From: Selaginella moellendorffii
Lineage: Eukaryota; Streptophyta; Lycopodiopsida; Selaginellales; Selaginellaceae
Assembly (NCBI RefSeq): GCF_000143415.4
Contig: NW_003314309.1
Span: 322,300 to 386,299, forward strand
Reading direction: 5' to 3'
Length of the DNA stretch: 64,000 nucleotides
A program made the position numbers and the translations under genes. Of this stretch, positions 52,356-62,680 are shown piece by piece; the first letter of the stretch is position 1; the number at the start of each line of letters is the position of its first letter. The notes under the pieces are model-generated. The model saw only the letters and a list, made by a program, of their open reading frames with translations, was not told the DNA's origin and searched no databases.

Positions 52356-52800
52356 CTCATAATGATTATAACAAGCACTTACCTTTATCATGTACTCTCT
52401 TTTATCATTTTTCAGATACTTTATATATTGAAGAGGTAGGCTCATGATAATCTATACCTAAAGTCTTTCATAAAACTCCCATAATAATTATAAGAAGCAC
52501 ATACCTTGATCATGTACTCTCTTTTGTCATTTTTCAAATACCTTATTTGCTAAAGAGGTCATGATGATCTGTACTTAAAATATTTTATAAACCTCTCATA
52601 ATAATTATAAGAAGTGCTTATGTTTATCATATGCCCTCTTTTTTGTTTTTTAAATACCTCATTTGCTATATAGGTAAGCTTGTGATCTGTACTCAAAATA
52701 TATTATAACCTTTCATAATAATTATAAAAGATACTTACTTTTATCATGCACCCTTTTTTGTTACTTTTCAAATACCTCATCTATTATATCTTGTGGCATT
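52356..52800 (-). repeat. Four tandem copies of a ~117-bp unit with mini-exon likeness
   Basis: Units start at about 52356, 52478, 52594 and 52711, each opening with a CTCATAATAATTATA variant; the spacings are 122, 116 and 117 bp. On the minus strand each unit keeps a short reading frame (QIRYLKNDKREYMIK in the second; MRYLKSNKKGCMIK in the fourth), followed in three of four by a GTAAGT or GTATGT donor-like site. More diverged copies may extend to about 51.9 kb. Confidence 0.6.
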
Positions 52801-54255
52801 TTATGCTTCAAGCTTCCACTAAAAAGTTTTTTAGATTTTTTACTTCCCTTTTTTCTTTTCTCTTAGCCTTTTGTTTTGGTTCTCTTTAGCCTTAAAATTG
52901 CCACTTCAGAGCTTAGAGATGTCAGTCTTTGCTTGCCTATTGCCTTAGATGAAGTTGCTCACCCTTCCTCTAATTTTTGCTTTTGTGGAACTATCTTTGA
53001 AAGGAGAGGACAAAGGTCAAATTTCTTAAGCATCTCAACCTTTTTTGCAAGTGTTCCTCCAGACTTTATATGACCCTAATGCTTTAATAACTCAAGAGCA
53101 TTCCAACTTGCAGAATTATATGGCACCCATACTCCAAGACACAAGCCTCTTTAGGAACTTTTTGAATTATATACTGAGCAACTCCTAATTGCAAGGTTCC
53201 ACTAAAATGCCATATTCCTTTCCAATAATTTAGAATGCTAAAATTCTTTTTTCCAAAAATAAGATCCTCATCTTCTGGTGTCAAGTTGTCATGGATGTCT
53301 TATTTGGTATGAAAACTAACCACCTGCATCTTCCTTATCAAAAAAACATTTGATGTTGAATTTATCTTTAACCCTAGCCTTTTGAAGGAAGTTGAATACC
53401 AACAATGTTTGTTTGTGTCCATAGAAAATCAAAATCTTGCAACTATAATTCTTGTTTCTGACAACTCCAAAAAGACATTTTAATTATTCTTTCACCTTTA
53501 AATCTGCCAATTCTTGATCTCCTCTTAAATCCATAACTAGTAATTTAATTATGTTATCTTTTTGTGCTAACCATATAGGCCAAGCATTCTGATCACTATC
53601 TATGTTGAAAACTCTATATGGATTAGCCTTACTTTGAAGTGCTAAAAAAACTCAAGCTAGAAAGGGTGGTTTTTTTCTAGCTTGATTCATAAGAGCTTTT
53701 ATATAAACCTTATCATCTAAAATCAAAGATCAAAATCCTCATTTGAAATATTCATATTCTACATAAAGGATTCTTTGCTAGTGTTTGTGGTTATACCCTT
53801 CAGCTACTTTATAACACAAAACTTGATCATCTCACTGGTCAAATTCATCCATTCCCAAAGTTTTGACCCCAACTTAAAACCTTTGTTTGATCTTTACTTA
53901 CCACTTTTTTGATTGAACATTTGTCCATGAGAATCTCTTGGCCTAAGAGATTACAAACATCTTTAAAAAGATTCATTGTCCAAGAAATAATTTGCTGCAT
54001 CTTCTTTGTTATCTTAAGAGAAAGTGTATCTTCTTCTCCCTTATGAACAACTTTGATCCAAGTATTGAAAATTTCTTTTGAGCTTCTCAAGAGGCAGTGG
54101 ATGTTTATAGAGTCAGTAACCCCAAATATCATGTTAACCACATTTTCAAAGTTCTATAATAAATTATAAAATTAGTATAATAATATGTTTATACCTTCTA
54201 TTCTCCACAATGAGCTTCTCTTATAGATTTTTCTTAGCATTCACCCATGCCTTTG
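52740..54255 (-). pseudogene. Unidentified decayed gene in the AT-rich block (main part)
   Basis: Minus-strand frames that clearly read as protein cover about 450 codons, with at least six stops and several frameshifts. In order they include NFENVVNMIFGVTDSINIHC, FNTWIKVVHKGEEDTLSLKI, DDKVYIKALMNQARKKPPFL, NPYRVFNIDSDQNAWPIWLA, DNIIKLLVMDLRGDQELADL, TPEDEDLIFGKKNFSILNYW, YIIQKVPKEACVLEYGCHII, TLAKKVEMLKKFDLCPLLSK and MPQDIIDEVFEK. A probable intron with GTATAA donor and TATAG acceptor lies at about 54150-54190, so this is not a processed copy. I do not recognise the family. GC is far below that of the host genes nearby. Confidence 0.5.
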
Positions 54256-54269
54256 TGGTAGGGTCTCTA

Positions 54270-54598
54270 CTAGTTTTCTAGTATAACTGTATAGTAGTGG
54301 ACATACCTATTTGAATATTTTGGGATATTCTACCATCTAATGGTTTTTTTAGATTAATATTTTTGAAAGGTGGGATATTCAATATTTAGTGTTAATTATC
54401 AACAAGAAAACATTATTCATGCATTTATAATTTATAAATATGTTTATAATTCATAAAAGTTTCTAAAAACCTCCTAGTACATCTGAGTTATCCAGCTAAT
54501 GGTTGATATTCTATAAGATTAATCTTGTGTTCATAAATTATAATTAATTTTAGAAATATAAACTTCTAATTAATCAACTGAAATACTAAACACTACTA
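54270..54598 (+). mobile_element. MITE copy C (degraded)
   Basis: It shares with copies A and B the sequence GGATATTCTACCATCTAATGG, the AGATTAATATT block, repeated TTATAATTTATAAATATG motifs and TTGATATTCTATAAGATTAA. The 5' palindrome is missing, and it carries a private insertion near 54370. Confidence 0.5.
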
Positions 54599-54606
54599 GT
54601 TCTTTT

Positions 54607-54775
54607 GGTTTGCATGAGCAAACCTAGTGGGACTGGGGTGGAAATAGATATATCTTAAATATACTAGAATATTCTTTCTTAGACTGTCAGCATTCATTTA
54701 TATTAATATTTTTTAAAAAACTTATAAACATATTTATAATTTATAAACATAAGATTAAGTTTAAAGTTTCCCAAT
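54607..54775 (+). mobile_element. MITE copy D (truncated)
   Basis: It begins with GGTTTGCATGAGCAAACC, a variant of the family palindrome in which the 7-bp stem is kept and the loop changed. GTGGGACTGGGGTGG and TATACTAGAATATTC follow, as in copy A. It fades out near 54775. Confidence 0.6.
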
Positions 54776-54884
54776 TAAAGGAATTGCTGAAACTCTAAGA
54801 AAAATAAATTTAAACCAATGCTAGAAAATATATGATAAAGAATCATTATTGTATTTCATAATGATACAAGTTTAATAAAATTCA

Positions 54885-55515
54885 TTATGGTCTTTTTTTA
54901 ATTACAGTTATTTTTACTGTATTAAATAAATTTATCTTGCCAATATCTTTAATTTTTATTACACTTTTTGTCACAATATTAATACCAGTATTTGAAGCCC
55001 AAATTTGATTATGCATGTTATTATAAATAACAAATTTTTTATTTGTTTCTAAAATACAAAAGCAATTAAAACATTTACCTTCTGTTTTACTTTCCCAAAT
55101 TTTGAACCTTAAAAAATTAAAATACCAAATTACAACTTCTTTTCATGGTTAATTTAAAATTTTCATTTGGAGAAACAATAGAATTTTCTGAAAGAAGATA
55201 AGATCCTATATCATTTAAACTTCCACTTACCAGAGATGGTCTATAAAATCCAACAGTCATTTTCATTTGTCTTTCTCTAGTATATTTAACAATATTTTAA
55301 AAGTTTCACCATAAATTATGATTTCAGGTCCTTTAAAACAACAAGTTTTACCTCTTGTATGAGCATAAATAGATACTGTCAATTGTATTTGAGGCACTGA
55401 AGCTCCTCCAAAGCATTCAATAGGGAAAGTTCTTGTACTTTAAAATGAACCATTTGTCTATAAAACAGTTAATTCTTTCACTAATAACACTTATATCACC
55501 ATCAATAAGACTATT
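54885..55515 (-). pseudogene. Unidentified decayed gene in the AT-rich block (5' part)
   Basis: Minus-strand frames read NSLIDGDISVISERINCF, RTFPIECFGGASVPQIQLTV, YAHTRGKTCCFKGPEIIIYG, MTVGFYRPSLVSGSLNDIGS, NENFKLTMK, VVIWYFNFLRFKIWESKTEG, CFNCFCILETNKKFVIYNN and QIWASNTGINIVTKSVIKI. One stop and two or three frameshifts separate them; the last frame closes with TAA at 54885. The sequence is compact and protein-like but unfamiliar. It may be the upstream part of the same gene or element as 52.7-54.3 kb, split by two MITEs, or a separate relic. Confidence 0.45.
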
Positions 55516-55545
55516 ATACAATGATTTTACTGTTATTAAAAATAA

Positions 55546-58500
55546 GGTGAGAAAAATAGAAGATTAATAACTCTTATATTTAGTTTTGTAAATATAAAAT
55601 AAAGTAAAAAATTTATAGTAAAAATTAATTAAATTTTTTTTTATCTTTATTTTTATATTTTATAAAATTAGAATTTTTAGCTAATAGATATAAAATACAT
55701 ACATATACACACATGTATAGCCAAAACTATATTTGGGATATTAGTCAGTTGTCACTTAGCATTATATAGGCTCATGTGCCACTCCCTTATAGTTCATTAT
55801 ATCTAGAGCATGCTCTTGCTAAAGTTAAACACTAAGAGAACTTATTATGGATTGCATCTTTAGTTTGAGAAAACAAGGGGCTATTCTCTTCCTCATCTTA
55901 GAATTATTCCTCCTTGTCCTTTTTTGCCCTTTTTCATTTCTCCTCATCTTTGATTTGCAAATATTTTTTCCTTACAAGTTTTAGGCAACAGCAATATTGC
56001 TAATCCAAGCTTTATATTGCAAGAGCTTACAATTTTTCATGGTATTTTTTTCACTCATGCACATAAATTAGGAGTTGGACTCCAAATTGTTTCATAAAAT
56101 AAAGGGACTTGGAGTATAGTATTAATTAGGGCAAGGCCTTTGCTTATTTACAAAAATGGATAAACTAAATTGAGTCTTAATTACTATATAATTAGTGTAT
56201 ATAAGGTTATAACAGTAAGTTATATCATTTGAAACTTCTTGTATTACCATGAGAACTGATGGTGTTGTCAACACTAATCATTGGGAGTGGAATGGATCAA
56301 TTGGCAGCTAAGTTACTGGCACTTGTGGAGTCCCTTTGTCCCAGGAGTATGGGAATGTTTGGTCCCCCCAAGATCCTGATGGAGTCTCTTGCAGCCAAGG
56401 TTATGAAACTTAAAGCTCTTATAGAATTATTGAAACAACCATAGCAAAAACAAAACCCAAAGGCATGGCACAAACATTAACTTTAAAGCCATAACTTGGA
56501 ACTAAAGGAAAGTGACTTAAAAAACTATTGTAGTTTATAACACATTGGTGTAACAACTAATACCTATCTTTGCATCCTCTTTCCAATCAACCTCCAACTT
56601 GGGCTCATTACAACTACAAAATATGTCCATACATCTAACAAAAGTTGTGTCTTTTTTTCTTTGGTTATCTTACCATCTTCAATAATCTTTCAAAGCTGGT
56701 TTATATGTAGATTTATAAGGTTGATTAATTCAGCTGGTTCTAATTAAACTCATATACATTTTTATCACAAATTGAAACTCATATAAGTTCTATTCTCACT
56801 CAAGCAACTTTATCCCAAACTACAATTGTAGTGTGGACTTTGCAAAAAGCTAGGGGTAAAGTCGAAGAGATGTGATCTGGAAAGAATGGCATCACATCAA
56901 TCAGCTCCTTAGGCTCCTTAGCTTCAAGACCTCACAATCCACAACACTATTAATTGAGCAAGGGTTGTTGATGCATAAGAGTTCCAAGTCCCTTGCTTGT
57001 TACAGTTGGTTGTGGCATAAAAAAATCAAACATTCAACTAGAAATCACTTGATCTAATTTATATATATGCACGAGTGTGAGAAAGACCGGGGGAATTTCT
57101 AGGGATTGAGAGAGCACAATGAGGTACATTTCTTTCCACTTGCTATAAAGCTCTCCCCTCTCATAAATATGATTGCATGACCACTTCATACAGCAAATTG
57201 GTGATCATCTGCAAGATTGTGAATTTCCCTAGATCAACACACTTGTATTTGTCACTACCAAACATAGATCTATAGAGCGTGTTCTTGGAGATTTAGGAAT
57301 AAACTAGATGCATGGATTCGTAACATTTCTCTTCTATCTCAAACCTTAAAGTTATTCTTTCTAGGAATTTTTGAACTTTTTGTGCCATCTTCATGTTAGG
57401 ATGTATCACTAGAGTCAAGATCCTTAGAAACTCATTGCATGCAAGTTGTTTTTCTCCCTAGAGATGTGATAGAACAAGATCCAATATTTTACATCTATTT
57501 CTCTCTTAGTCTTGAGTCTTTTGTTGTGCCATTTGTTTTCTAGGCAAATATTTCATCCTATCTCTCCTTTGGTATCAGAAAATCTCATTCCTACCTCATA
57601 TTAGTGTCACATACAATCATTTTCCCCTATCATATTTTTTTTCTTCTCTCTGTTTGGCTTTTTCATGCTTTATACATGACTCTACATTTCAAACACAACA
57701 ACCATATGCAAGTGACAGCCCAGCACTACATAATGCCTAGGCAACTTGCCATATCATCTAAAGTGCCTTCTCTAGCTGCCAAACTAGCACTACCAATTTC
57801 TTGCCCTCCATCTATGCCTCAATTTTAACGGCTTTTGATACCCTTCAAAAAGTGTTATTTTTCATAAAATGGAAAACTTTGATTAAGCCTTTTAAAAGAA
57901 ATGTTGTGATGAAAAAACAATTTCAAAAAGAAAGGTATTTAATGATATCAACCTTCAAAAGAAAGGCAATGTTGTAAAAAAAATTTAACTTTTGTATGGG
58001 TTTTGAACCTTAGACTTATACAAGTAGCACTAAACTCTCATTTTGGGGTTAAATTCTCATGATACCAATAATAACAGTAGATTGGGAAGGCCCAAAAAAG
58101 ACATCAAACAATCAATTTTGGGTAATGTTATTTCCATTTTAAAAATAATTTTTCTAGGGTATTAGATCAAGCCAAAAAAGGTGGTGGGAGGGGAATGCCA
58201 TAGTTCAAAAAGGATTGGCAATTAGTTTATCTTTGACTTCTTAGAATTAGTGTTTTGGGGGGTTGTGATAGTCCAACACTATAGAATGTGAATGAGGTTT
58301 TAAAAGGCAAAACAATATTAAAACTAAAAGCTTTCAACATGCTAATGTTCTTCTCACTTTTAGCTCTTGATACTATAGATGTAAATTACCAACTTATATT
58401 TAATTTTTGGCAAGAAAAACAAAATAGGTGCATCTTGAACTTTGATTGTACTTAAAGGTTATATCAAATAAAAGCTTGCTTTTGAAACACAAAATATTTT

Positions 58501-58560
58501 TTAAATTTTCAAGATGAAAGGTAGATCAAAACTAAAATTTTCAAAAGAAAATAAGGTGTG
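55546..58560. other. AT-rich spacer, possible LTR-element debris
   Basis: About 3 kb. A 61-codon frame at 56259 and another at 56872 (+) have no family likeness. TTGGTATCAGA at about 57571 resembles the first bases of the initiator-Met primer-binding site of copia elements, but the match breaks after TGGTATCAGA and no paired LTRs were found. No gene is seen. Confidence 0.4.
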
Positions 58561-60056
58561 CCAGGCATGCCTCCATCAAATCGACCTTGCGATGCTCTAG
58601 GAGCATGATATCGACTACCTTCAGATCAAAACAACTCCCACACACAAGCATCTTTCCACCAAGAGCTCCACGAAAAGGGGAGAGGGTTGCCACTCATGAC
58701 TCAATTGCCACCAGTGCTCAACCAACACTCGCCAACACAAGCCTTCCTATGAAGCTACTCCCCACAACCCGACTTGTACTCAACCTTGGCAAATCTACTA
58801 GATGTAGACCACACCAATGGCAACATTGCCTTTCCCTCCAAAGATTCATGCCCACCTTCTTAACCCCTAGCTTAGTGATAGTGGCCAACCTTACTCAACA
58901 TGGATTGCCTACTTGTACAAAGGAGCCATTGGTTTGGTGATTGTGAGGACAAGTAGTAGTGCCCACTCCATGAGCAACATGCCCACCAAGCCAATCCTCC
59001 CCCAAGGCAAGCATATGAGAGAGTGCCATAGCAATCTCTGCCCACCTGATGCTCCTTCATGTAAGCGACTAAATTTTCCATTCTACTTTAGTCACTTAAC
59101 CACACCTCTGACCACTTGGAGGAGTCTCATTCACAACCTCCATAAGTCCAATCCAGGACTTGGGGCTTGCTAGCCCCGAGAATGGCATCCATGCCACTCA
59201 ACATTTGCACTTGGTCCAAGTGCTCCACGTGTCCGATCCCATGACCGACACTCAAAGGTACCACCGACATAGCAGCCCGTTACGCTAAGGCCATGCCCAA
59301 TCACCTTTGCCACACTGGTAGTCCAATACCACTTGCATCACCGTCTTGGCTCTCCAAGACTAGGCAAACCATCCGTGAGTGGTCATCTCAGATCCACTCC
59401 TTAGCATCCTTAGGATGCCCACCGACAAGGGGAATAGCCTTCCCCAATATCCCTCTGTCATTCCCCACTAAGTCCCTTTCTGCCCCTGGCTGTGTTTGCC
59501 AACACTGCCATTGGATCGAGACCCACAGGCTCGACCACTAAGTCCCACGGTCCTCTGGGACTTCCTCACCACACGACTGTGTCCTTGGTCACTACCCCAG
59601 AGGACTGCTCCTCTTCCTTTCCACAGTCTGGGCCTTTGGGACAACATTTCGGAACACCGTGGCCTTACGCAAGCCACCTGGGTACTCTCCTCGCCTTTCG
59701 CCTTTAGGTGCTCTAGCCATGGGCTTAGAGCGAGGTTCCGTTGAGCCACAACAGGTGTCCAAGTAGGTAGTGCCACCCACACTTGGACTGGGAGCATCGG
59801 CCAGTCGATCTCCCGGGGGAACTAGAGCCGGCTCTCGAACACTTCACCAAGCTACCCCACTTGTCGGTCCGTGTTCACTCTAGTCTTGGACTTCCCAATG
59901 GGCAGCTCATCACCCAACACTGGGTCCGGCCTTCCTGGGCCAAACTGGCCTTTCCTGGCCAAACTGGCTCCACTGCAGTCCTCCCCCTACTATACTTTTG
60001 GAGCTCACCAAACCCCCCAGGGTCTGGGAGACGAACGCTTTGGGCTTTCACCCTCT

Positions 60057-60690
60057 CAGGCTCCGGACTCGGACTCGGACTCGGACTCGGACTCGGACTC
60101 GGACTCGGACTCGGATTCGGACTCAGACTCGGGCTCGGGCTCGGTCTCAGCCTCGGCCTCGGTCTCGGTCTCGGTCCCGATCTCGGTCTCGGTCTCGGTC
60201 TCGGTCCCGGTCTCGGTCTTGGTCTCGACTTCGGACTCCATCTCGGACTCCATCTCGGACTCCGTCTCGGACTCCATCTCGGGTCCATCTCGGGTCCATC
60301 TCGGACTCCATCTCGGACTCCATCTCGGGTCCATCTCGGACTCCATCTCGGACTCCATCTCGGACTCCATCTCGGACTCCATTTCGGGTCCATCTCGGGT
60401 CCACCTTGGACTCCATCTCGGACTCCATCTCGGGTCCATCTCGGACTCCACTTCGGACTCCAACTCGGACTCCATCTCGGGTCCATCTCGGACTCCACTT
60501 CGGACTCCAACTCGGACTCCATCTCGGGTCCATCTCGGGTCCATCTCGGACTCCACTTCGGACTCCAACTCGGGTCCATCTCGGACTCCACTTCGGACTC
60601 CAACTCGGGTCCATCTCGGACTCCACTTCGGACTCCAACTCGGGTCCATCTCGGACTCCACTTCGGACTCCAACTCGAGTCCATCTCGGA
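60057..60690 (+). repeat. Hierarchical CTCGGA-derived minisatellite
   Basis: Three zones. First, about ten copies of the 6-mer GGACTC (60057-60123). Second, GGCTCG and GGTCTC variants (60124-60230). Third, 12-mers of ATCTCGGACTCC type mixed with 11-mers of ATCTCGGGTCC type (60230-60690), which near the end form a 35-bp higher-order unit repeated four times (about 60545-60685). The unit lacks stop codons in all frames, so long frames arise on both strands (for example 59783-60985 plus and 59875-60699 minus) encoding only Ser-Asp, Leu-Gly, Pro-Ser-Arg or Glu-Met-Asp repeats. I do not regard them as genes. Confidence 0.85.
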
Positions 60691-62136
60691 CACTCCCACG
60701 TGTCATGTGTTGGTCCTTTTGGGTCCCTTTTTGGAGCCTTGCCTTTTGCTCGCTTCGTGCTCGTTCCTCGAGCACTTCATTGGGAGTTCCACTCCCGCTC
60801 TTGACTTTTCAAGTCGGAGCTTTTGGTCCAAACGTGTTACGCTCGTTTGGCTCTCGCTTCGGCCACTACCATGTGGCGCCCTTCCAGCTCCACTTTGGGG
60901 CCTAGGGATTTTGTGTCTCACAACTCCACCACCCATAGACGAAGTTCGATGTCCTCATCGAACGGTAAACCATTTTGTAAAGTAACACTCGCGTGTGTTA
61001 CCATTTCCATCCTTGGCACTTAGCCAATATTTGTCAATGGTTTGACATTGAAGGCTCACCATGCCTTTTGCATAGGCCTCCATGGTTTGACACCAAAGGC
61101 TCACCATGCCTTGCCTATCCTCTAAGGAGGGTAGTCTCTCCAACTTAGAGATTGATTGGACCACATGTAGTGGTTCTCTCCTTTTATTGGTTTAGTCCTC
61201 GCTAAACCTCTTAGAGACCCTTCTCTAAGTCAATCCCACTACTCCTTCTCGAGTAGCCTCGATTTCCATCGATATAACCTTTGCACTTTGGAACTTTGAA
61301 ATTTGACTTCTTGGAGTCAATTTCCTAGGTGTCTCCGACACCTTGCCTTGCACCTTTTTGTGCAACTCCACTTCCCATCCTAGGAAGTTCTCTACTCGAG
61401 GGCACCATCATCCTCTCTTCTATTTCGTGCCAAAGTTCCAGTTATCATACTTTGTGCTAGGGCTGTTCATGGCCCTATCATTTGGCTACCTTACCGCTCC
61501 CTCCTTTGGAGCTTCCACTTTCGCCAAATCGGAGCATTTCGGAATCCCTCCTTGGAAACACACTTCCTTTCCCGCAACTTGTTAGCGTCCAACACATTAG
61601 TGTTCCTCGCCTAACTTTGTCACTTGGATTCCTTCCAAGGGATTCCACGGCCTTATCTTGGCCACTCATCTTTTGCTCCTATCCGTTGATTGTTGCACCA
61701 AGCAACATCGAATCTCTACCTCCCTTCTTGAGGTATTGTTTCGGTTCCATAGCAAAGACTCTTCTTTGCCAAGTCCGGAGGATGTTCACCCCTAGTACGT
61801 CTCTTTAGCATCTTCTGCTATGGGCTCTATCCACGGCCCAACTTCGTGACCCTCCCATGGGTCTTTTATAGAGACTACTTTCCTCGGACTCACTATGCCA
61901 TCGCACGGACATAGTTTATTTCCCTTAGGTGCTCTTCCCACTTGGTCATCACGACCAAGTCACACCACCTTAAATAGTTCAATTTCAACATTTTGAACTA
62001 GGAACTTCATTCCTTAGCCAACCAAGGACCTTGTCCTTATCTGGCCATAAGATCACCTAGTGATCTCACCTTGGCACCTTAACAGAGCTGCCAAGAGGTA
62101 CTTGGTCTTCTAGACCTCCAAGTTGTTGACTATAAC

Positions 62137-62680
62137 CCCGGGGGCATCCCCCACACTTGGCGGTGCACCCAAGCCAGCCCTTACGGCCAAGGGTTCATAG
62201 CAACTGAGATTAGGTGTCCCCATCTCACTCACCACGACCTTGGTGCCACTTGCACCAAAGCGTTCAAGTTAGATATGCTGAGCTTTCACACTAAGCAATC
62301 TAACCGTGCATCACGACTCCGAGGCATCCCTCGCTTGGCGGTGTGCCCAAACCAGTCTCCCCACTGAGAGTCCATGACCACCGAAATATGAGTGTCCTCA
62401 TATTCCAAACCATCACCACGCCCTAGTGATTTGGGACTCGAACCCAAGCACTAGAGGGTCGGGACTCGAACCCAACCTCCGTATATGCATCTACGGACGG
62501 CATCACACAAGATGCCTGGCGTGACTCCCCACGCCGGTGCACCAACTTATTTTTAAAGCGCGCTACAGATCACAGTTTAGGAACCTAGTTCCTCCACACT
62601 GCCAAGTCCTCTCACTTGACATGTCTGTGATCATGCATGGACTCCTCCATGCTCGGCCCCATGGCCCACCCTTTTTGAAG
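62137..62680 (+). repeat. Three ~180-bp units within the hairpin tract
   Basis: A GGCATC ... CTTGGCGGTG ... CCC framework begins at about 62137, 62319 and 62498, spaced 179-182 bp. The spacer words are shared while the hairpin arms differ between copies. Confidence 0.5.

Noticed and set aside
57571-57582. Copia-type primer-binding site
   Set aside because: The match stops after TGGTATCAGA and no LTR pair or gag-pol frame is seen nearby.
59783-60985. Open frames of 400, 344 and 268 codons (+) and 274 and 239 codons (-) at 60 kb
   Set aside because: They exist because the CTCGGA-type repeat has no stops in any frame; the peptides are pure low-complexity and overlap one another on both strands.
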